From contig NZ_JANLNM010000002.1 of NCBI RefSeq assembly GCF_024701975.1, forward strand, positions 434,001-498,000: DNA of 64,000 bases. The letters run 5' to 3'. Numbering within the stretch: the first letter of the stretch is position 1; the number at the start of each line of letters is the position of its first letter. Source of the stretch: Variovorax sp. ZS18.2.2. Its GTDB lineage: Bacteria; Pseudomonadota; Gammaproteobacteria; Burkholderiales; Burkholderiaceae_C. The translations under genes were made by a program, and so were the position numbers. This document shows, in pieces, positions 34,010-42,729 of this stretch. The notes below the pieces were generated by a model. It had not been told where the DNA came from and made no database searches. It saw only the letters and a program-made list of their open reading frames with translations.

Positions 34010-35337
34010 TGGCAGACGACGCACCCACCCACGAGAAGATCGCCCTCATCGGCGCCGGCCCTTCCGGCCTCGCCGGGGCGCGCAACCTGCAGAAGCACGG
34101 TGTTTCCTTTCAGGGCTTCGAGGCGCACAGCGACGTGGGCGGGCTGTGGGACATCGACAACCCGCGCTCCACGGTCTATCACTCGGCGCACCTGATCTCC
34201 AGCAAGCGCACGACCGAGTTCGCCGAGTTCCCGATGGCCGACACGGTGGCCGACTATCCGAGCCACCGCGAGCTGCGCCGCTACTTCAGCGACTTCGCCG
34301 ACCGCTTCGGGCTGCGGGAACACTTTCGCTTCGACACACGCGTGCTGCGCGTGGAGCCGGTGAGCGATGCGCCGGACACACGCTGGCGGGTGAGCGTCGA
34401 TGCGGGAGACGGCCGCGTCGAGACGGCCGAATTCAGGGGCGTGGTCATCGCTAACGGCACGCTCGCCGAACCCAAGCGCCCGCAGTTCGAAGGCCGCTTC
34501 GATGGCGAGCTGCTGCACACCAGCGACTACAAGCACGCCGAACTCTTCAAGGACAAGCGCGTGCTGATCGTCGGCGCGGGCAACTCGGGCTGCGACATTG
34601 CGGTCGATGCGGTGCACTACGCGAAGAGCGTCGACATTTCGGTGCGGCGCGGCTACTACTTCGTGCCGAAGTACGTGTTCGGCAAGCCGGCCGACACGCT
34701 GGGCGGCAAGCGGCCGCTGCCGCCGTGGCTCAAGCAGCGGGTCGATGCGACGGTGCTCAAGTGGTTTACTGGCGACCCGGTGCGCTTCGGGTTTCCGAAG
34801 CCCGACTACAGGATGTACGAGTCGCACCCCATCGTGAATTCGCTGGTGCTGCACCACGTGGGGCATGGCGACATCGGCGTGCGCGGCGACATCGCGCGGC
34901 TCGATGGGCGCACGGTGCACTTCAAGGACGGCAGCGCGCGCGACTACGACCTTATCCTGGCCGCCACCGGCTATGCGCTGCACTACCCGTTCATCGACCG
35001 TGCGCTGCTCAACTGGCAGGGCATGGCGCCGCGCCTGTACCTCAACATCTTCTCGCCGCGCTTCGAGAGCATCGGCGTGCTCGGGATGATCGAGGCGAGC
35101 GGCATCGGCTGGCAGGGGCGCTACGAGCAGGCCGAATTGCTGGCGCGCTACTTCCGCGCAAAAGCGGCCGGATCGCCCAAGGCCGCGGCGTTGCGCGCGG
35201 CGGTGCAGGGGCCGCCACCCGACCTGTCGGGCGGCTACAAATACCTGCAGCTCGAACGCATGGCGTACTACGTGCACAAGGACACCTACCGCGCGGCGGT
35301 ACGCAGCGCCTCGGCGGCGCTGGCCGACTCACCCTGA
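34009..35337 (+). CDS. flavin-containing monooxygenase / Baeyer-Villiger-like FAD oxidoreductase
   Basis: 442 residues, the size of class B flavin monooxygenases. FAD motif GAGPSGLAGARNL (about residues 13-25), an NADPH motif GAGNSGCDIAVD (about 189-200), and the family fingerprint region FEGRFDGELLHTSDYK between them, close to the FxGxxxHxxxY/W pattern but with a few extra residues before the His. It ends with the ATGYALHYPF motif. Such enzymes oxygenate ketones, amines or sulfides using NADPH and O2. The neighbouring SDR and acid-transporter genes favour a ketone or alicyclic/steroid-like substrate, which is inference. Confidence 0.88.
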   Translation: MADDAPTHEKIALIGAGPSGLAGARNLQKHGVSFQGFEAHSDVGGLWDIDNPRSTVYHSAHLISSKRTTEFAEFPMADTVADYPSHRELRRYFSDFADRFGLREHFRFDTRVLRVEPVSDAPDTRWRVSVDAGDGRVETAEFRGVVIANGTLAEPKRPQFEGRFDGELLHTSDYKHAELFKDKRVLIVGAGNSGCDIAVDAVHYAKSVDISVRRGYYFVPKYVFGKPADTLGGKRPLPPWLKQRVDATVLKWFTGDPVRFGFPKPDYRMYESHPIVNSLVLHHVGHGDIGVRGDIARLDGRTVHFKDGSARDYDLILAATGYALHYPFIDRALLNWQGMAPRLYLNIFSPRFESIGVLGMIEASGIGWQGRYEQAELLARYFRAKAAGSPKAAALRAAVQGPPPDLSGGYKYLQLERMAYYVHKDTYRAAVRSASAALADSP

Positions 35338-35354
35338 ACGAGGCTTTCACATCC

Positions 35355-36257
35355 ATGCTGCCCGTCGACGAAATCCGCCTGCACTTCAACCCGGCCTCGC
35401 TGGTGCTGCTCAACGTGGTGCTGGGCTTTTTGATGTTCGGCATTGCGCTGGACACGCGCATCGACGACTTCAAGCGCGTGGCGCGCATGCCGGGCGCGAT
35501 GGCGGTGGGCATCGGTGCGCAGTTCATCGTGCTGCCGGCCGTGACCTTTGCGCTCACGCTCATCCTGAAGCCGGGGCCGAGCATTGCGCTGGGCATGATC
35601 CTGGTGGCCTGTTGCCCGCCGGGGAACATCTCGCAGATCCTCACGCACCGCGCGGGCGGCAACGTGGCGCTGTCGGTGTCGATGACGGCGATCTCGAATG
35701 CGCTTTCCATCGTCGTCATGCCGCTCAACTTCGCGTTCTGGGGCGGGCTGCATCCGACGGCCTCGGCGCTGCTCAAGACGATTGCGCTCGACCCGCTCGA
35801 CATGCTGGGTCACATCGTGATGATCATCGGCATTCCGTTCGTGCTGGGCGTGGCCTGCGCGCACCAGCTGCCGCGGCTCACGGCGCGCATCAAGAAGCCG
35901 GCGCGCATCTTGAGTTTTCTCGCGCTGATCGCTTTCATCGTCGGCGCCATCGCGGGCAACTGGCGCTTTTTTCTCGACTACGTGGGGCTGGTGCTGCTGG
36001 CGGTGGTGATCCACGATGCGCTCGCATTCGGCACGGGGTATCTGTGCGCGCGGCTCTCGGGGCTGGGCGACTACGACCGGCGCGCGGTGTCGATCGAGGT
36101 GGGCATCCGCAACGCAGGGCTCGGGCTGGTGCTGATCTTCAGCTTCTTCGGCGGGCTCGGCGGCATGGCGGTGGTGGCCGGCGTGTGGGGTTTTTGGGAC
36201 ATCATCGCGGGCCTTGCGCTGGCGAGCTGGTGGGGGCGCAAGCCCGCGACGCCATGA
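35355..36257 (+). CDS. bile acid:sodium symporter (BASS) family transporter
   Basis: 300 residues from the ATG at 35355. About nine to ten transmembrane helices. Hallmarks are NVVLGFLMFGIALDTRIDDF at the start, the CCPPGNISQILTHRAGGN segment (about residues 93-110) that forms the crossing and sodium-site helix, and RRAVSIEVGIRNAGLGLV near the end. It is predicted to import an organic anion with sodium in the inner membrane. The ATGA overlap of its stop with the next gene's start shows co-expression. Substrate unknown; pantoate, bile acid-like and keto-acid substrates are known for the family. Confidence 0.92.
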   Translation: MLPVDEIRLHFNPASLVLLNVVLGFLMFGIALDTRIDDFKRVARMPGAMAVGIGAQFIVLPAVTFALTLILKPGPSIALGMILVACCPPGNISQILTHRAGGNVALSVSMTAISNALSIVVMPLNFAFWGGLHPTASALLKTIALDPLDMLGHIVMIIGIPFVLGVACAHQLPRLTARIKKPARILSFLALIAFIVGAIAGNWRFFLDYVGLVLLAVVIHDALAFGTGYLCARLSGLGDYDRRAVSIEVGIRNAGLGLVLIFSFFGGLGGMAVVAGVWGFWDIIAGLALASWWGRKPATP

Positions 36258-37252
36258 GTGCGCGCCGTGTGCTCGTGACGGGAGGTGATGGGTTCCTGGG
36301 GCGTGGCGTGCTGGCTGCGCTGGTGGAGGCGTCGCTCGAGGTCCTGGTGGCGCTCGATGTCCGCGAGGTGCCTGCCGAGCGACAACTGCCGGGCGTGGTC
36401 TATCGCCAGCAGGATGTGCGCGATGCGGGCATCGGCGACACGCTTGCCGAATACGCCATCGACACCGTCGTGCACCTGGCCTCCATCGTCACGCCGGGCA
36501 AGGATTCGAACCGTGCCTTCGAGCATTCGGTCGATGTGGGTGGTACGCGCAACGTGCTCGAGGCCTGCGTGGCGCAGGGCGTGCGGCACATCGTGGTGTC
36601 GTCCAGCGGCGCGGCCTACGGGTATCACGCGGACAACCCGGCGTGGATCACCGAATCGCAGCCGCTGCGCGGCAACCCGGTGTTCGCGTACGCCGACCAC
36701 AAGCGGCAGGTGGAAGAGATGCTCGCGGACTGTCGCGCGGCGCACCCCGCGCTCGCGCAGACGGTGCTGCGCATCGGCACCATCCTCGGCGAGCGGGTCG
36801 ACAACCAGATCACCGCGCTGTTCGAGAAGAAGCGGTTGATCGCCATTCGCGGCAGCGCGAGCCCGTTCGTGTTCGTGTGGGACGAGGACGTGACGGGCGC
36901 CATCGCGCATGCGCTCGGTGACGCGCCGGCCGGTTGCTACAACCTCGCGGGCGATGGCGCGCTCACCATCCACGAAATCGCGTCGCGCCTCGGCAAGCAA
37001 GCGGCCGACTGGCCGGCCGGGGTGCTCAAGGCGGCGCTCGCGGTGGGATCTGCATTGGGTGTCAGCCGCTACGGCCCGGAGCAGCTGGACTTCCTGCGCT
37101 ACCGGCCGGTGCTGCTCAACACCGCGCTGAAGGAGCGTTTCGGCTACGTGCCGCAGAAGACCAGCAGCGAGGCCTTCGATGCCTTCGTGGCGGCGCGGGC
37201 GCGGCAGGGGCGGCCGGTGTCATGCCCTAGGGGCAGCGGCGCTTCGCATTGA
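36254..37252 (+). CDS. NAD-dependent epimerase/dehydratase-family (extended SDR) protein
   Basis: 332 residues from the ATG at 36254, overlapping the BASS stop by 4 bases. Rossmann motif TGGDGFLG (about residues 9-16), HLASIVTPG, the catalytic Ser region VVSSSGAAYG and YADHK for the catalytic Tyr/Lys. The C-terminal half lacks a typical sugar-nucleotide pocket signature. Comparable proteins act on hydroxysteroids, flavanones or NDP-sugars. In this operon a role on the same small molecule as the monooxygenase and first SDR seems more likely than cell-wall sugar synthesis; that is inference. Confidence 0.87.
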   Translation: MSARRVLVTGGDGFLGRGVLAALVEASLEVLVALDVREVPAERQLPGVVYRQQDVRDAGIGDTLAEYAIDTVVHLASIVTPGKDSNRAFEHSVDVGGTRNVLEACVAQGVRHIVVSSSGAAYGYHADNPAWITESQPLRGNPVFAYADHKRQVEEMLADCRAAHPALAQTVLRIGTILGERVDNQITALFEKKRLIAIRGSASPFVFVWDEDVTGAIAHALGDAPAGCYNLAGDGALTIHEIASRLGKQAADWPAGVLKAALAVGSALGVSRYGPEQLDFLRYRPVLLNTALKERFGYVPQKTSSEAFDAFVAARARQGRPVSCPRGSGASH

Positions 37253-37316
37253 CTGCCTGATCGGCTCGACGGACCGAAATTCACTTGCCTTCAGCGGAGG
37301 CTCCGTTCGATAGAGG

Positions 37317-38147
37317 TCAGATTGCTCCGGCGGGTTTCGCGGGTATTTCCGTCACTCGCTCGTGTCGCTCGTCTTCGAACATGATCGCCTTGCCGCCACT
37401 CTCCACCATGTAGTGCTGCCCCTTGTCGGTAAGGAAGTGCCAGGCCATGCACCGTCGCCCCTCATGCTCGTGGCGCGGGTCGCCCATCGTGATGCGATCC
37501 AGCTTGTGTCCGGCTTCTTCGCACAGTGCATGGATGAGCTTCGTGATGCGCGGGGCTTTGGCAAGCGCTTCTGCCTGCCTTGCGGGCCGATCCGCAATGG
37601 CCGACGCCCTTCGTTGAATCTCTTGCCTTATGTTTTCCATCGGGACGACGCATGAGCCAGGACGAGACTTGAGCCATGCCGCGTTCAGCTTCGTGAGGTT
37701 TTCCCTCTTGTTCAAGGCGTAGAACTGATTTGTGATTGCATCGAACCGATCGCGTTCAGGGTTGACGCCGAAGAACTCGCCAGAGAGAAATCTTCTGAGC
37801 TTGGATGGCTCGTTCGAGACGAGCCACTCGCCCTTCTCGAAGAGCGCCAGGTGCCGCTTTGCACGCATTGCGGCTAGGCCTTCCTTCACAAGCATGACGA
37901 TTCGCGCATTCCAGTTCGTGTTGTAGACAAATTGAGCGAATCCGCCGTTCTCCACTTGCGCGAGGTAGTAGTCAACGTAGTAGCTTGTGAGCGCGTCGTG
38001 AGAAATCTCGGACATTCTCAGCAATTGGCGAAGTAGTTCGTTGACGAAGGAAACATTGAACTGGACAACGTCGTCGTCATCCTTGCTCTGCACGCTCTCG
38101 GCAGAGAGAACAACAACATCGCTGGCACTGAGTATTGCTGCAGACAT
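37317..38147 (-). CDS. DMP19/DUF4375-like protein
   Basis: 276 residues from the ATG at 38147 (GGAGAG upstream). The motif SYYVDYYLAQVENGGFAQFVYNT minus its first residues (about residues 56-76) is the signature of the DMP19/DUF4375 family; some members mimic DNA and bind transcription repressors. The C-terminal half (residues about 175-276) is separate and Cys/His-containing. Base composition is visibly lower in GC than the genes on both sides, and it stands alone between two operons, which suggests lateral acquisition. No toxin partner is adjacent. Confidence 0.75.
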   Translation of the reverse strand: MSAAILSASDVVVLSAESVQSKDDDDVVQFNVSFVNELLRQLLRMSEISHDALTSYYVDYYLAQVENGGFAQFVYNTNWNARIVMLVKEGLAAMRAKRHLALFEKGEWLVSNEPSKLRRFLSGEFFGVNPERDRFDAITNQFYALNKRENLTKLNAAWLKSRPGSCVVPMENIRQEIQRRASAIADRPARQAEALAKAPRITKLIHALCEEAGHKLDRITMGDPRHEHEGRRCMAWHFLTDKGQHYMVESGGKAIMFEDERHERVTEIPAKPAGAI

Positions 38148-38234
38148 ATGACTCTCCCGGGGGTCATGAAAATAGGTGGGCAAGCAGTAAGAGACGTTTC
38201 GCTCTTCCTGTCTCGATGGTCTGCGGCATTTCGA

Positions 38235-39122
38235 TCAATCCTTCGCGATCAGGTGCTCCAGCATGCGCCGTGCGTTGATCGGCAGGTCTTCCGACGAACG
38301 CACGCAGGCCATCAGCGTGCGTTCGGCCCAGGCATCGGCAAGCGAGGCGCGCGCGATCTTCATCGAGCGGGCGCAGCGCTCGGCCGCGGTCTGCGGCACG
38401 ATGCCCACGCCGATGCCGTACTCGACCATGCGGCACACCGCCTCGAAGTTGCGCACGCGCACGCGGTAGGCGAGGTGCTTGCCGAGGGCTCGGACGTGGC
38501 CGGTCAGCAGCTGCTGCAGCGCGGTGTCCGCGGGCAGCCCCACGAATTCGTTGTCGACCACCTCGGCCAGCTTCACGCGCCGGCGCCCGGCCAGCGCATG
38601 GCCGCGCGGCATCACGAGCACGAGGTCGTCGCGACGGAAGGGATGGCATTCGAGGCCTTCGCTGTCGATGGCATCCGAGACGATGCCGATGTCGCACAAG
38701 CCCGCGCGCAGCGCATCGACGGTGTCGGGGCTCGGGCGCTCCTCGAGGTCGACCGAGATGCGCGGGTGCTCCGCGAGAAAGCGACTCAGCACCTCGGGCA
38801 GGTGCTCGGTCAGCGCCGAGGTGCCGCACATGAAGCGCACGTGGCCCTTCAAACCCTGGCCGTATTCGCCGAGTTCGCCGCGCAGCCGCTCCATCTGCTG
38901 CAGCACGACGCGCGCATGGTGCAGCAGCGTGCGGCCGGCCTCGGTGGGGCGCACGCCCTGCGCGTGGCGGGTGAGCAGGGGGCTGCCGAGCGCGTCTTCC
39001 ATGCCGCGCACGCGCTGGCTGGCCGAGGCGAGCGTCATGTGCGAGCGCTCCGCGCCGGCCGTGAGGCTGCCGGCCTCGACGACGTGGATGAACAGGCGCA
39101 GGTCGGTGAGATCGAATCGCAT
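38235..39122 (-). CDS. LysR-family transcriptional regulator
   Basis: 295 residues from the ATG at 39122. The N-terminal winged helix-turn-helix shows LRLFIHVVEAGSLTAGAERSHMT and SASQRVRGMEDALGSPLLTR, as usual for LysR proteins. The rest is the two-lobe effector domain with FMCGTSALTEHLPEVLSRFL. It is divergent from the TauE/SafE gene with 101 bases between; LysR proteins usually regulate such a divergent neighbour. An inverted repeat at 39147-39167 is a candidate site. The effector is unknown. Confidence 0.93.
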   Translation of the reverse strand: MRFDLTDLRLFIHVVEAGSLTAGAERSHMTLASASQRVRGMEDALGSPLLTRHAQGVRPTEAGRTLLHHARVVLQQMERLRGELGEYGQGLKGHVRFMCGTSALTEHLPEVLSRFLAEHPRISVDLEERPSPDTVDALRAGLCDIGIVSDAIDSEGLECHPFRRDDLVLVMPRGHALAGRRRVKLAEVVDNEFVGLPADTALQQLLTGHVRALGKHLAYRVRVRNFEAVCRMVEYGIGVGIVPQTAAERCARSMKIARASLADAWAERTLMACVRSSEDLPINARRMLEHLIAKD

Positions 39123-39146
39123 GGTGGGCCGCAAGGTAGCACGCCG

Positions 39147-39167
39147 GCCTCAGCCTGTGCCTGAGGC
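39147..39167. promoter_or_regulatory. candidate LysR operator between lysR and tauE-like genes
   Basis: GCCTCAG (39147-39153) is an exact inverted repeat of CTGAGGC (39161-39167), spaced 7 bases, in the 101-base divergent region. The arm-to-arm distance fits a LysR dimer site, and its place near the regulator start fits autoregulation. Not tested beyond symmetry and position. Confidence 0.45.
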
Positions 39168-39223
39168 TGGGTGCGCGAATGCCGCATTTTCAGTGGCGCG
39201 TCCGGTCTGCAGACTCGGCGGCA

Positions 39224-39985
39224 ATGACGATTTTTTCCAACGAACTGACGGCGGGCCATTGGGCCGCGGCTGCCGCCGTATTTCTTCTGGCCGGGGTGAT
39301 CAAGGGCGTGATCGGGCTCGGGCTGCCGACGGTGTCGATGGCGCTGCTCGCGCTGTGGATGGCGCCGGTGCGGGCGGCCGCGCTGCTGATCGTGCCCTCG
39401 CTCGTCACCAACATCTGGCAGACCGGGCCGCGCGCAAGCTTCGGATCGGTGCTGCGGCGCATCGGCGGCATGCAGGCGGGGATCGTGGTGGGCACGCTGG
39501 GCGGGGCGCTGTGGCTCGGTGCGCCGGGGGGCGCGTGGGCGTCGGTGGCGCTCGGCGTGGCGCTGGTGGCCTATGCGCTCTGGGGGCTCACGGGGCGGCA
39601 GCTGCATGCGCCCGAAGCGCATGAATGGTGGTTGGGGCCGCTGGTGGGCGCAGCCACGGGGCTGGTGACGGCGGTGACCGGCGTGTTCACGTTGCCGGCC
39701 GTGCCTTACCTGCAGGCGCTGGGCTTCCAGCGCGATTCGCTGATCCAGGCGATGGGGATTTCGTTCACCACCTCGACCATCGTGCTGGGCATCGGGCTGG
39801 CGGGGAACGGGGGCTATCCGATGGCGGCGGTGGGCAGTTCGGTCGCGATGCTGGTGCCGGCCATCGGCGGCATGGTCATCGGGACGTGGCTGCGGCAGAA
39901 GCTGCCGGTGGCGGTGTTCAAGCGCTGCTTCCTGATCGGGCTGGCGCTGCTGGGCGGGTACATGACGGTTCGCGCCGTAGCCTGA
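39224..39985 (+). CDS. TauE/SafE-family sulfite/sulfonate exporter-like permease
   Basis: 253 residues from the ATG at 39224; an in-frame start at 39179 is possible but less likely. About eight helices arranged as two repeats: AGVIKGVIGLGLPTVSMALL in the first half and GAATGLVTAVTGVFTLPAVP in the second, the paired Gly-rich motifs of the family. Members move sulfite, sulfoacetate, sulfolactate or other small anions across the inner membrane. Control by the divergent LysR gene is likely; substrate unknown. Confidence 0.9.
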   Translation: MTIFSNELTAGHWAAAAAVFLLAGVIKGVIGLGLPTVSMALLALWMAPVRAAALLIVPSLVTNIWQTGPRASFGSVLRRIGGMQAGIVVGTLGGALWLGAPGGAWASVALGVALVAYALWGLTGRQLHAPEAHEWWLGPLVGAATGLVTAVTGVFTLPAVPYLQALGFQRDSLIQAMGISFTTSTIVLGIGLAGNGGYPMAAVGSSVAMLVPAIGGMVIGTWLRQKLPVAVFKRCFLIGLALLGGYMTVRAVA

Positions 39986-40008
39986 CCGGCGACCGGCCGA
40001 CCAATCAA

Positions 40009-40482
40009 TCAGGCGACGGGCAGCAGGGCGGCGCGCACGCGCTCGATGGTCTGGCGGTAGGGCAGCGCGAAGTCGTCGAGCGCGTCGTCGGCATCAAGCC
40101 AGCGGAAGGAAAACACCAGGCCCTCTTCTTCGGGGCTGCCGGTGGCCATGTGCTCGAAGGTCTCGGGCAGCGGCGCGTCGGCGCGCATCAGGAACAGGTG
40201 CCACAGCTGCGGATGGCGGTGCGTGTTGCCCTCGACGCCGGCCTCGCATTCGCGATCCAGCGTGCCGAGCGGCTGCAGCTCGCCCGTGAAGTCGATGCCC
40301 GACTCCTCGAGCAGCTCGCGCCGCACCGCCACCTCGGGCGATTCACCGGGCTCGATGGTGCCCTTGGGCAACTGCATGTTGCCGTCTTCGGGGTGGCGGA
40401 AGACCAGCAGCCGACCCCTTGCGTCGACCAGGCAGGCGCAGGCCTTGGGGATCGTGGCGGAGGGGTTGCTGCTGTCGCTCAT
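40009..40482 (-). CDS. NUDIX hydrolase
   Basis: 157 residues. A complete NUDIX box spans residues 41-63: Gly41, Glu47, then Arg55-Glu56, Glu59-Glu60 and Gly62, so the metal-binding glutamates are intact. It would hydrolyse a nucleoside diphosphate linked to another group; the specific substrate cannot be told. The start overlaps the stop of the YqeY gene by one base, so the two are co-transcribed. Confidence 0.92.
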   Translation of the reverse strand: MSDSSNPSATIPKACACLVDARGRLLVFRHPEDGNMQLPKGTIEPGESPEVAVRRELLEESGIDFTGELQPLGTLDRECEAGVEGNTHRHPQLWHLFLMRADAPLPETFEHMATGSPEEEGLVFSFRWLDADDALDDFALPYRQTIERVRAALLPVA

Positions 40483-40931
40483 CAGGCGCCCGTCAAGGCG
40501 GCCTTGACCGCTGCGCTCACCTGGCCCATGTCGGCCTTGCCGGCCAGGCGGGTCTTGACCACGCCCATCACCTTGCCCATGTCGCCGGGGCCGCTGGCGC
40601 CCAGCTCGGCCACGATGGCTTTGACTGCGGCGGTGGTTTCCTCGGCGCTCATGCGCTGGGGCAGGTAGCCCTCGATCACCTTGATCTCGGCGGCTTCCTT
40701 GTCGGCGAGGTCGGTGCGGCCGCCGGTGGTGAACGCGGCGATCGAGTCCTTGCGCTGCTTGACCATCTTGTCGACGATGGCCACGACCATGGCGTCGTCG
40801 AGCTCCACGCGCTCGTCGACTTCCTTTTGCTTCAGGGCGGCGAGCAGGAGGCGGATGGTGCCCAGGCGCTCGGAGTCCTTGGCGCGCATCGCCGTCTTCA
40901 TGTCTTCGGTGATCTGTTCTTTGAGTGTCAT
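40482..40931 (-). CDS. GatB/YqeY-domain protein
   Basis: 149 residues from the ATG at 40931. The protein is the stand-alone YqeY domain: LKEQITEDMKTAMRAKDSER at the start, LRLLLAALKQKEVD-like helix, KQRKDSIAAF, EIKVIEGYLPQ and the C-terminal MGKVMGVVKTRLAGKADM. The domain is related to the tail of GatB and is thought to touch tRNA, though its role alone is not established. It follows rpsU, an association also seen in other bacteria, with a terminator between. Confidence 0.93.
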   Translation of the reverse strand: MTLKEQITEDMKTAMRAKDSERLGTIRLLLAALKQKEVDERVELDDAMVVAIVDKMVKQRKDSIAAFTTGGRTDLADKEAAEIKVIEGYLPQRMSAEETTAAVKAIVAELGASGPGDMGKVMGVVKTRLAGKADMGQVSAAVKAALTGA

Positions 40932-40942
40932 GTCAGCCTTTC

Positions 40943-40981
40943 GGAAAAACAAAAGCCGCGGCAGGTTTCCCTGGCGCGGCT
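40943..40981 (-). terminator. rho-independent terminator downstream of rpsU
   Basis: Read leftward: a stem of AGCCGCG (40975-40981 on this strand) with CGCGGCT (40954-40960), continued by CAGG/CCTG after one mismatch, a 4-base loop, then a run reading TTTTGTTTTT. It lies between the stop of rpsU and the start of the YqeY gene, so part of the rpsU transcription probably ends here before yqeY. Confidence 0.8.
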
Positions 40982-41039
40982 GAGGCAACGGGGCGCTGGC
41001 GGTGACTTTCGTCGAGGGCCGGCTGCCCGCAGGTGTTGC

Positions 41040-41252
41040 TTAGTACAGCTTCTTGGGCAGCTGCATGCTGCGCACGCGCTTGTAGTGGCGCTTGACGGCG
41101 GCTGCCTTCTTGCGCTTGCGCTCGGCGGTCGGCTTTTCGTAGAACTCGCGGGCGCGCAGGTCGGTCAGCAGGCCGAGCTTTTCGATGGTGCGCTTGAAGC
41201 GACGCAGAGCGACGTCGAAGGGCTCGTTTTCTTTAACGCGGATGGTGGTCAT
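41040..41252 (-). CDS. rpsU: 30S ribosomal protein S21
   Basis: 70 residues, the exact family length. The sequence has the expected opening [21 protein letters not shown] minus its final residues, the helix [20 protein letters not shown] and the Arg/Lys-rich tail [14 protein letters not shown]21 binds the small subunit near the anti-Shine-Dalgarno and is needed for initiation. It stands as a short transcript with its own terminator. The leader (41253-41488) carries one copy of an ~80-bp intergenic repeat. Confidence 0.97.
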
Positions 41253-41383
41253 TGATGAATCGTTGAACTGAAGTTGGCTCGGGGAGATCGAGGCCCAAAG
41301 CCGGGGTTCCTCAACTGAAATCTTTGGTGGCCGTTGAGGGAAGGCCAAAAGTTAGCCCGCGAGTATAGCACTCCCCAAGGCTG

Positions 41384-41462
41384 CGCGCACTTCGTGTCGC
41401 TCCTCCTTCCCCCTCGCCGGGGGCAACACTGGCGGCCCGGCAAAGCCGGTTCCGCGGTGTTC
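41384..41462. repeat. ~80-bp intergenic repeat, copy 1
   Basis: Matches 46488-46565 along its length. The first 18 bases (cgcgcacttcgtgtcgct) are identical, as are the ccgggggcaacac block and, with one change, gcggcccgg-aaagccggttccgcggtgtt. Two hairpins can form in each copy (ccccc...ggggg and GCGG-cCCGG...CCGGtt-CCGC). It lies between the flavoprotein gene and rpsU. Confidence 0.8.
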
Positions 41463-41488
41463 TGGAAAAGACCCTTTACCTTCTCGCT

Positions 41489-42724
41489 TCAGAGGGTTGT
41501 GGCGCACGCATGAGCGCTCGCCCAGGCCCATTGGAAGTTGTATCCGCCCAACCAACCCGTCACATCGACCACTTCGCCGATGAAATACAGGCCCGGTTGC
41601 TTCGATTCCATCGTTTGGGACGACAAATCGCGGGTGTCGACGCCCCCGGCGGTGACTTCGGCCTTCTTGTAGCCCTCAGTACCGCTCGGGGTGATCTGCC
41701 AGCGGGCGATGCGCTCGGACAGCGCCGCGAGCGCCTTGTCGGCCGCTTCGTTGACGGGGCGCTGCAGGGCTGGGTCCTGCCCGACCCATGCGTCCGCCAG
41801 CCGGGAGGGCACGAGCGCAGCCAGTTCATTGGCGATGCGTTTCTTCGAGCGGAGCTTGGCCTCGCCCAGCGCCTCGGCCACGTCCGTGCCGGGTGCGAAA
41901 TCGATGGTGAGCGGGGCGCCTGGCTTCCAGTAGCTCGAAATCTGCAGCACCGCCGGGCCCGAAAGGCCGCGGTGGGTGAACAGCAGGTCTTCGAGGAAAG
42001 CCATCTTTTCCTTCTTGGCCCCGGTTTCGATCCGCACCGGCAGCGCCAGCCCTGCCAGTTCGGCATACGGCGCCCAGCCTTCACCGCCGAAAGTCAGCGG
42101 CACGAGGGCCGGGCGGGGCGTGACCACGCGCAGGCCGAACTGCTCTGCAAGGCGGTAGCCGAAGTCGCTGGCGCCGATCTGGGGAATCGACAGGCCGCCG
42201 GTCGCGATCACCAGCTTGGGTGTCTCGATCACGCCGCGATCGCTATCAATTCGATAGCTGCCAGCGCCCGCTGCATCAGCAGTTACCGGAGAAAAAGCAA
42301 TGGCCCCCAGCTTGCACGGCTGCCACCGGGTGACCATGCCGGCTGTGCATTCGGCCAGCAGCATGTCCACGATCTGCTGCGAGGAGCCGTCGCAAAACAA
42401 CTGTCCCTTGTGCTTCTCGTGAAAGGCGATCCCGTGCTTCTGCACCAGCTCGATGAACTGCTGCGGCGCATAGCGCGACAGCGCCGAGCGGCAGAAATTC
42501 GGGTTGTCGCCGATGAAGTGGCGCTGCGGGGCGCGCACGTCGAGGTCGCGGTTGGTGAAATTGGCCCGCCCGCCGCCCGAGATGCGGATCTTCTCGCCGA
42601 CTTTTTCGCTGTGGTCGACCAGCAGCACCTTGAGCCCGCGCTGGCCCGCCACCCCGGCGCAGAACAGCCCGGCCGCACCGGCGCCGACCACGACGACATC
42701 GAACTGGAAAGCAGCAGTCGTCAA
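41489..42724 (-). CDS. BaiN/HI0933-like NAD(P)/FAD-dependent oxidoreductase
   Basis: 411 residues. N-terminal FAD motif VVVVGAGAAGLFCAG (about residues 10-24), then the family signature GEKIRISGGGRANFTNRD (about 46-63), where the SGGGRCN-type loop is found, and a C-terminal TMESKQPGLYFIGEVVDVTG followed by GGYNFQWAWASAHACA. These are the hallmarks of the HI0933/BaiN group of flavoproteins, whose physiological reaction is mostly unknown. Normal length, intact. Overlaps no neighbour; the lipoprotein gene ends 5 bases upstream. Confidence 0.92.
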   Translation of the reverse strand: MTTAAFQFDVVVVGAGAAGLFCAGVAGQRGLKVLLVDHSEKVGEKIRISGGGRANFTNRDLDVRAPQRHFIGDNPNFCRSALSRYAPQQFIELVQKHGIAFHEKHKGQLFCDGSSQQIVDMLLAECTAGMVTRWQPCKLGAIAFSPVTADAAGAGSYRIDSDRGVIETPKLVIATGGLSIPQIGASDFGYRLAEQFGLRVVTPRPALVPLTFGGEGWAPYAELAGLALPVRIETGAKKEKMAFLEDLLFTHRGLSGPAVLQISSYWKPGAPLTIDFAPGTDVAEALGEAKLRSKKRIANELAALVPSRLADAWVGQDPALQRPVNEAADKALAALSERIARWQITPSGTEGYKKAEVTAGGVDTRDLSSQTMESKQPGLYFIGEVVDVTGWLGGYNFQWAWASAHACATTL

Positions 42725-42729
42725 AGCGG

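Noticed and set aside
37253-37316. Terminator between the convergent epimerase and DMP19-like genes
   Set aside because: Only a 5-base stem (CGGAG/CTCCG) without a T-run; too weak to call.
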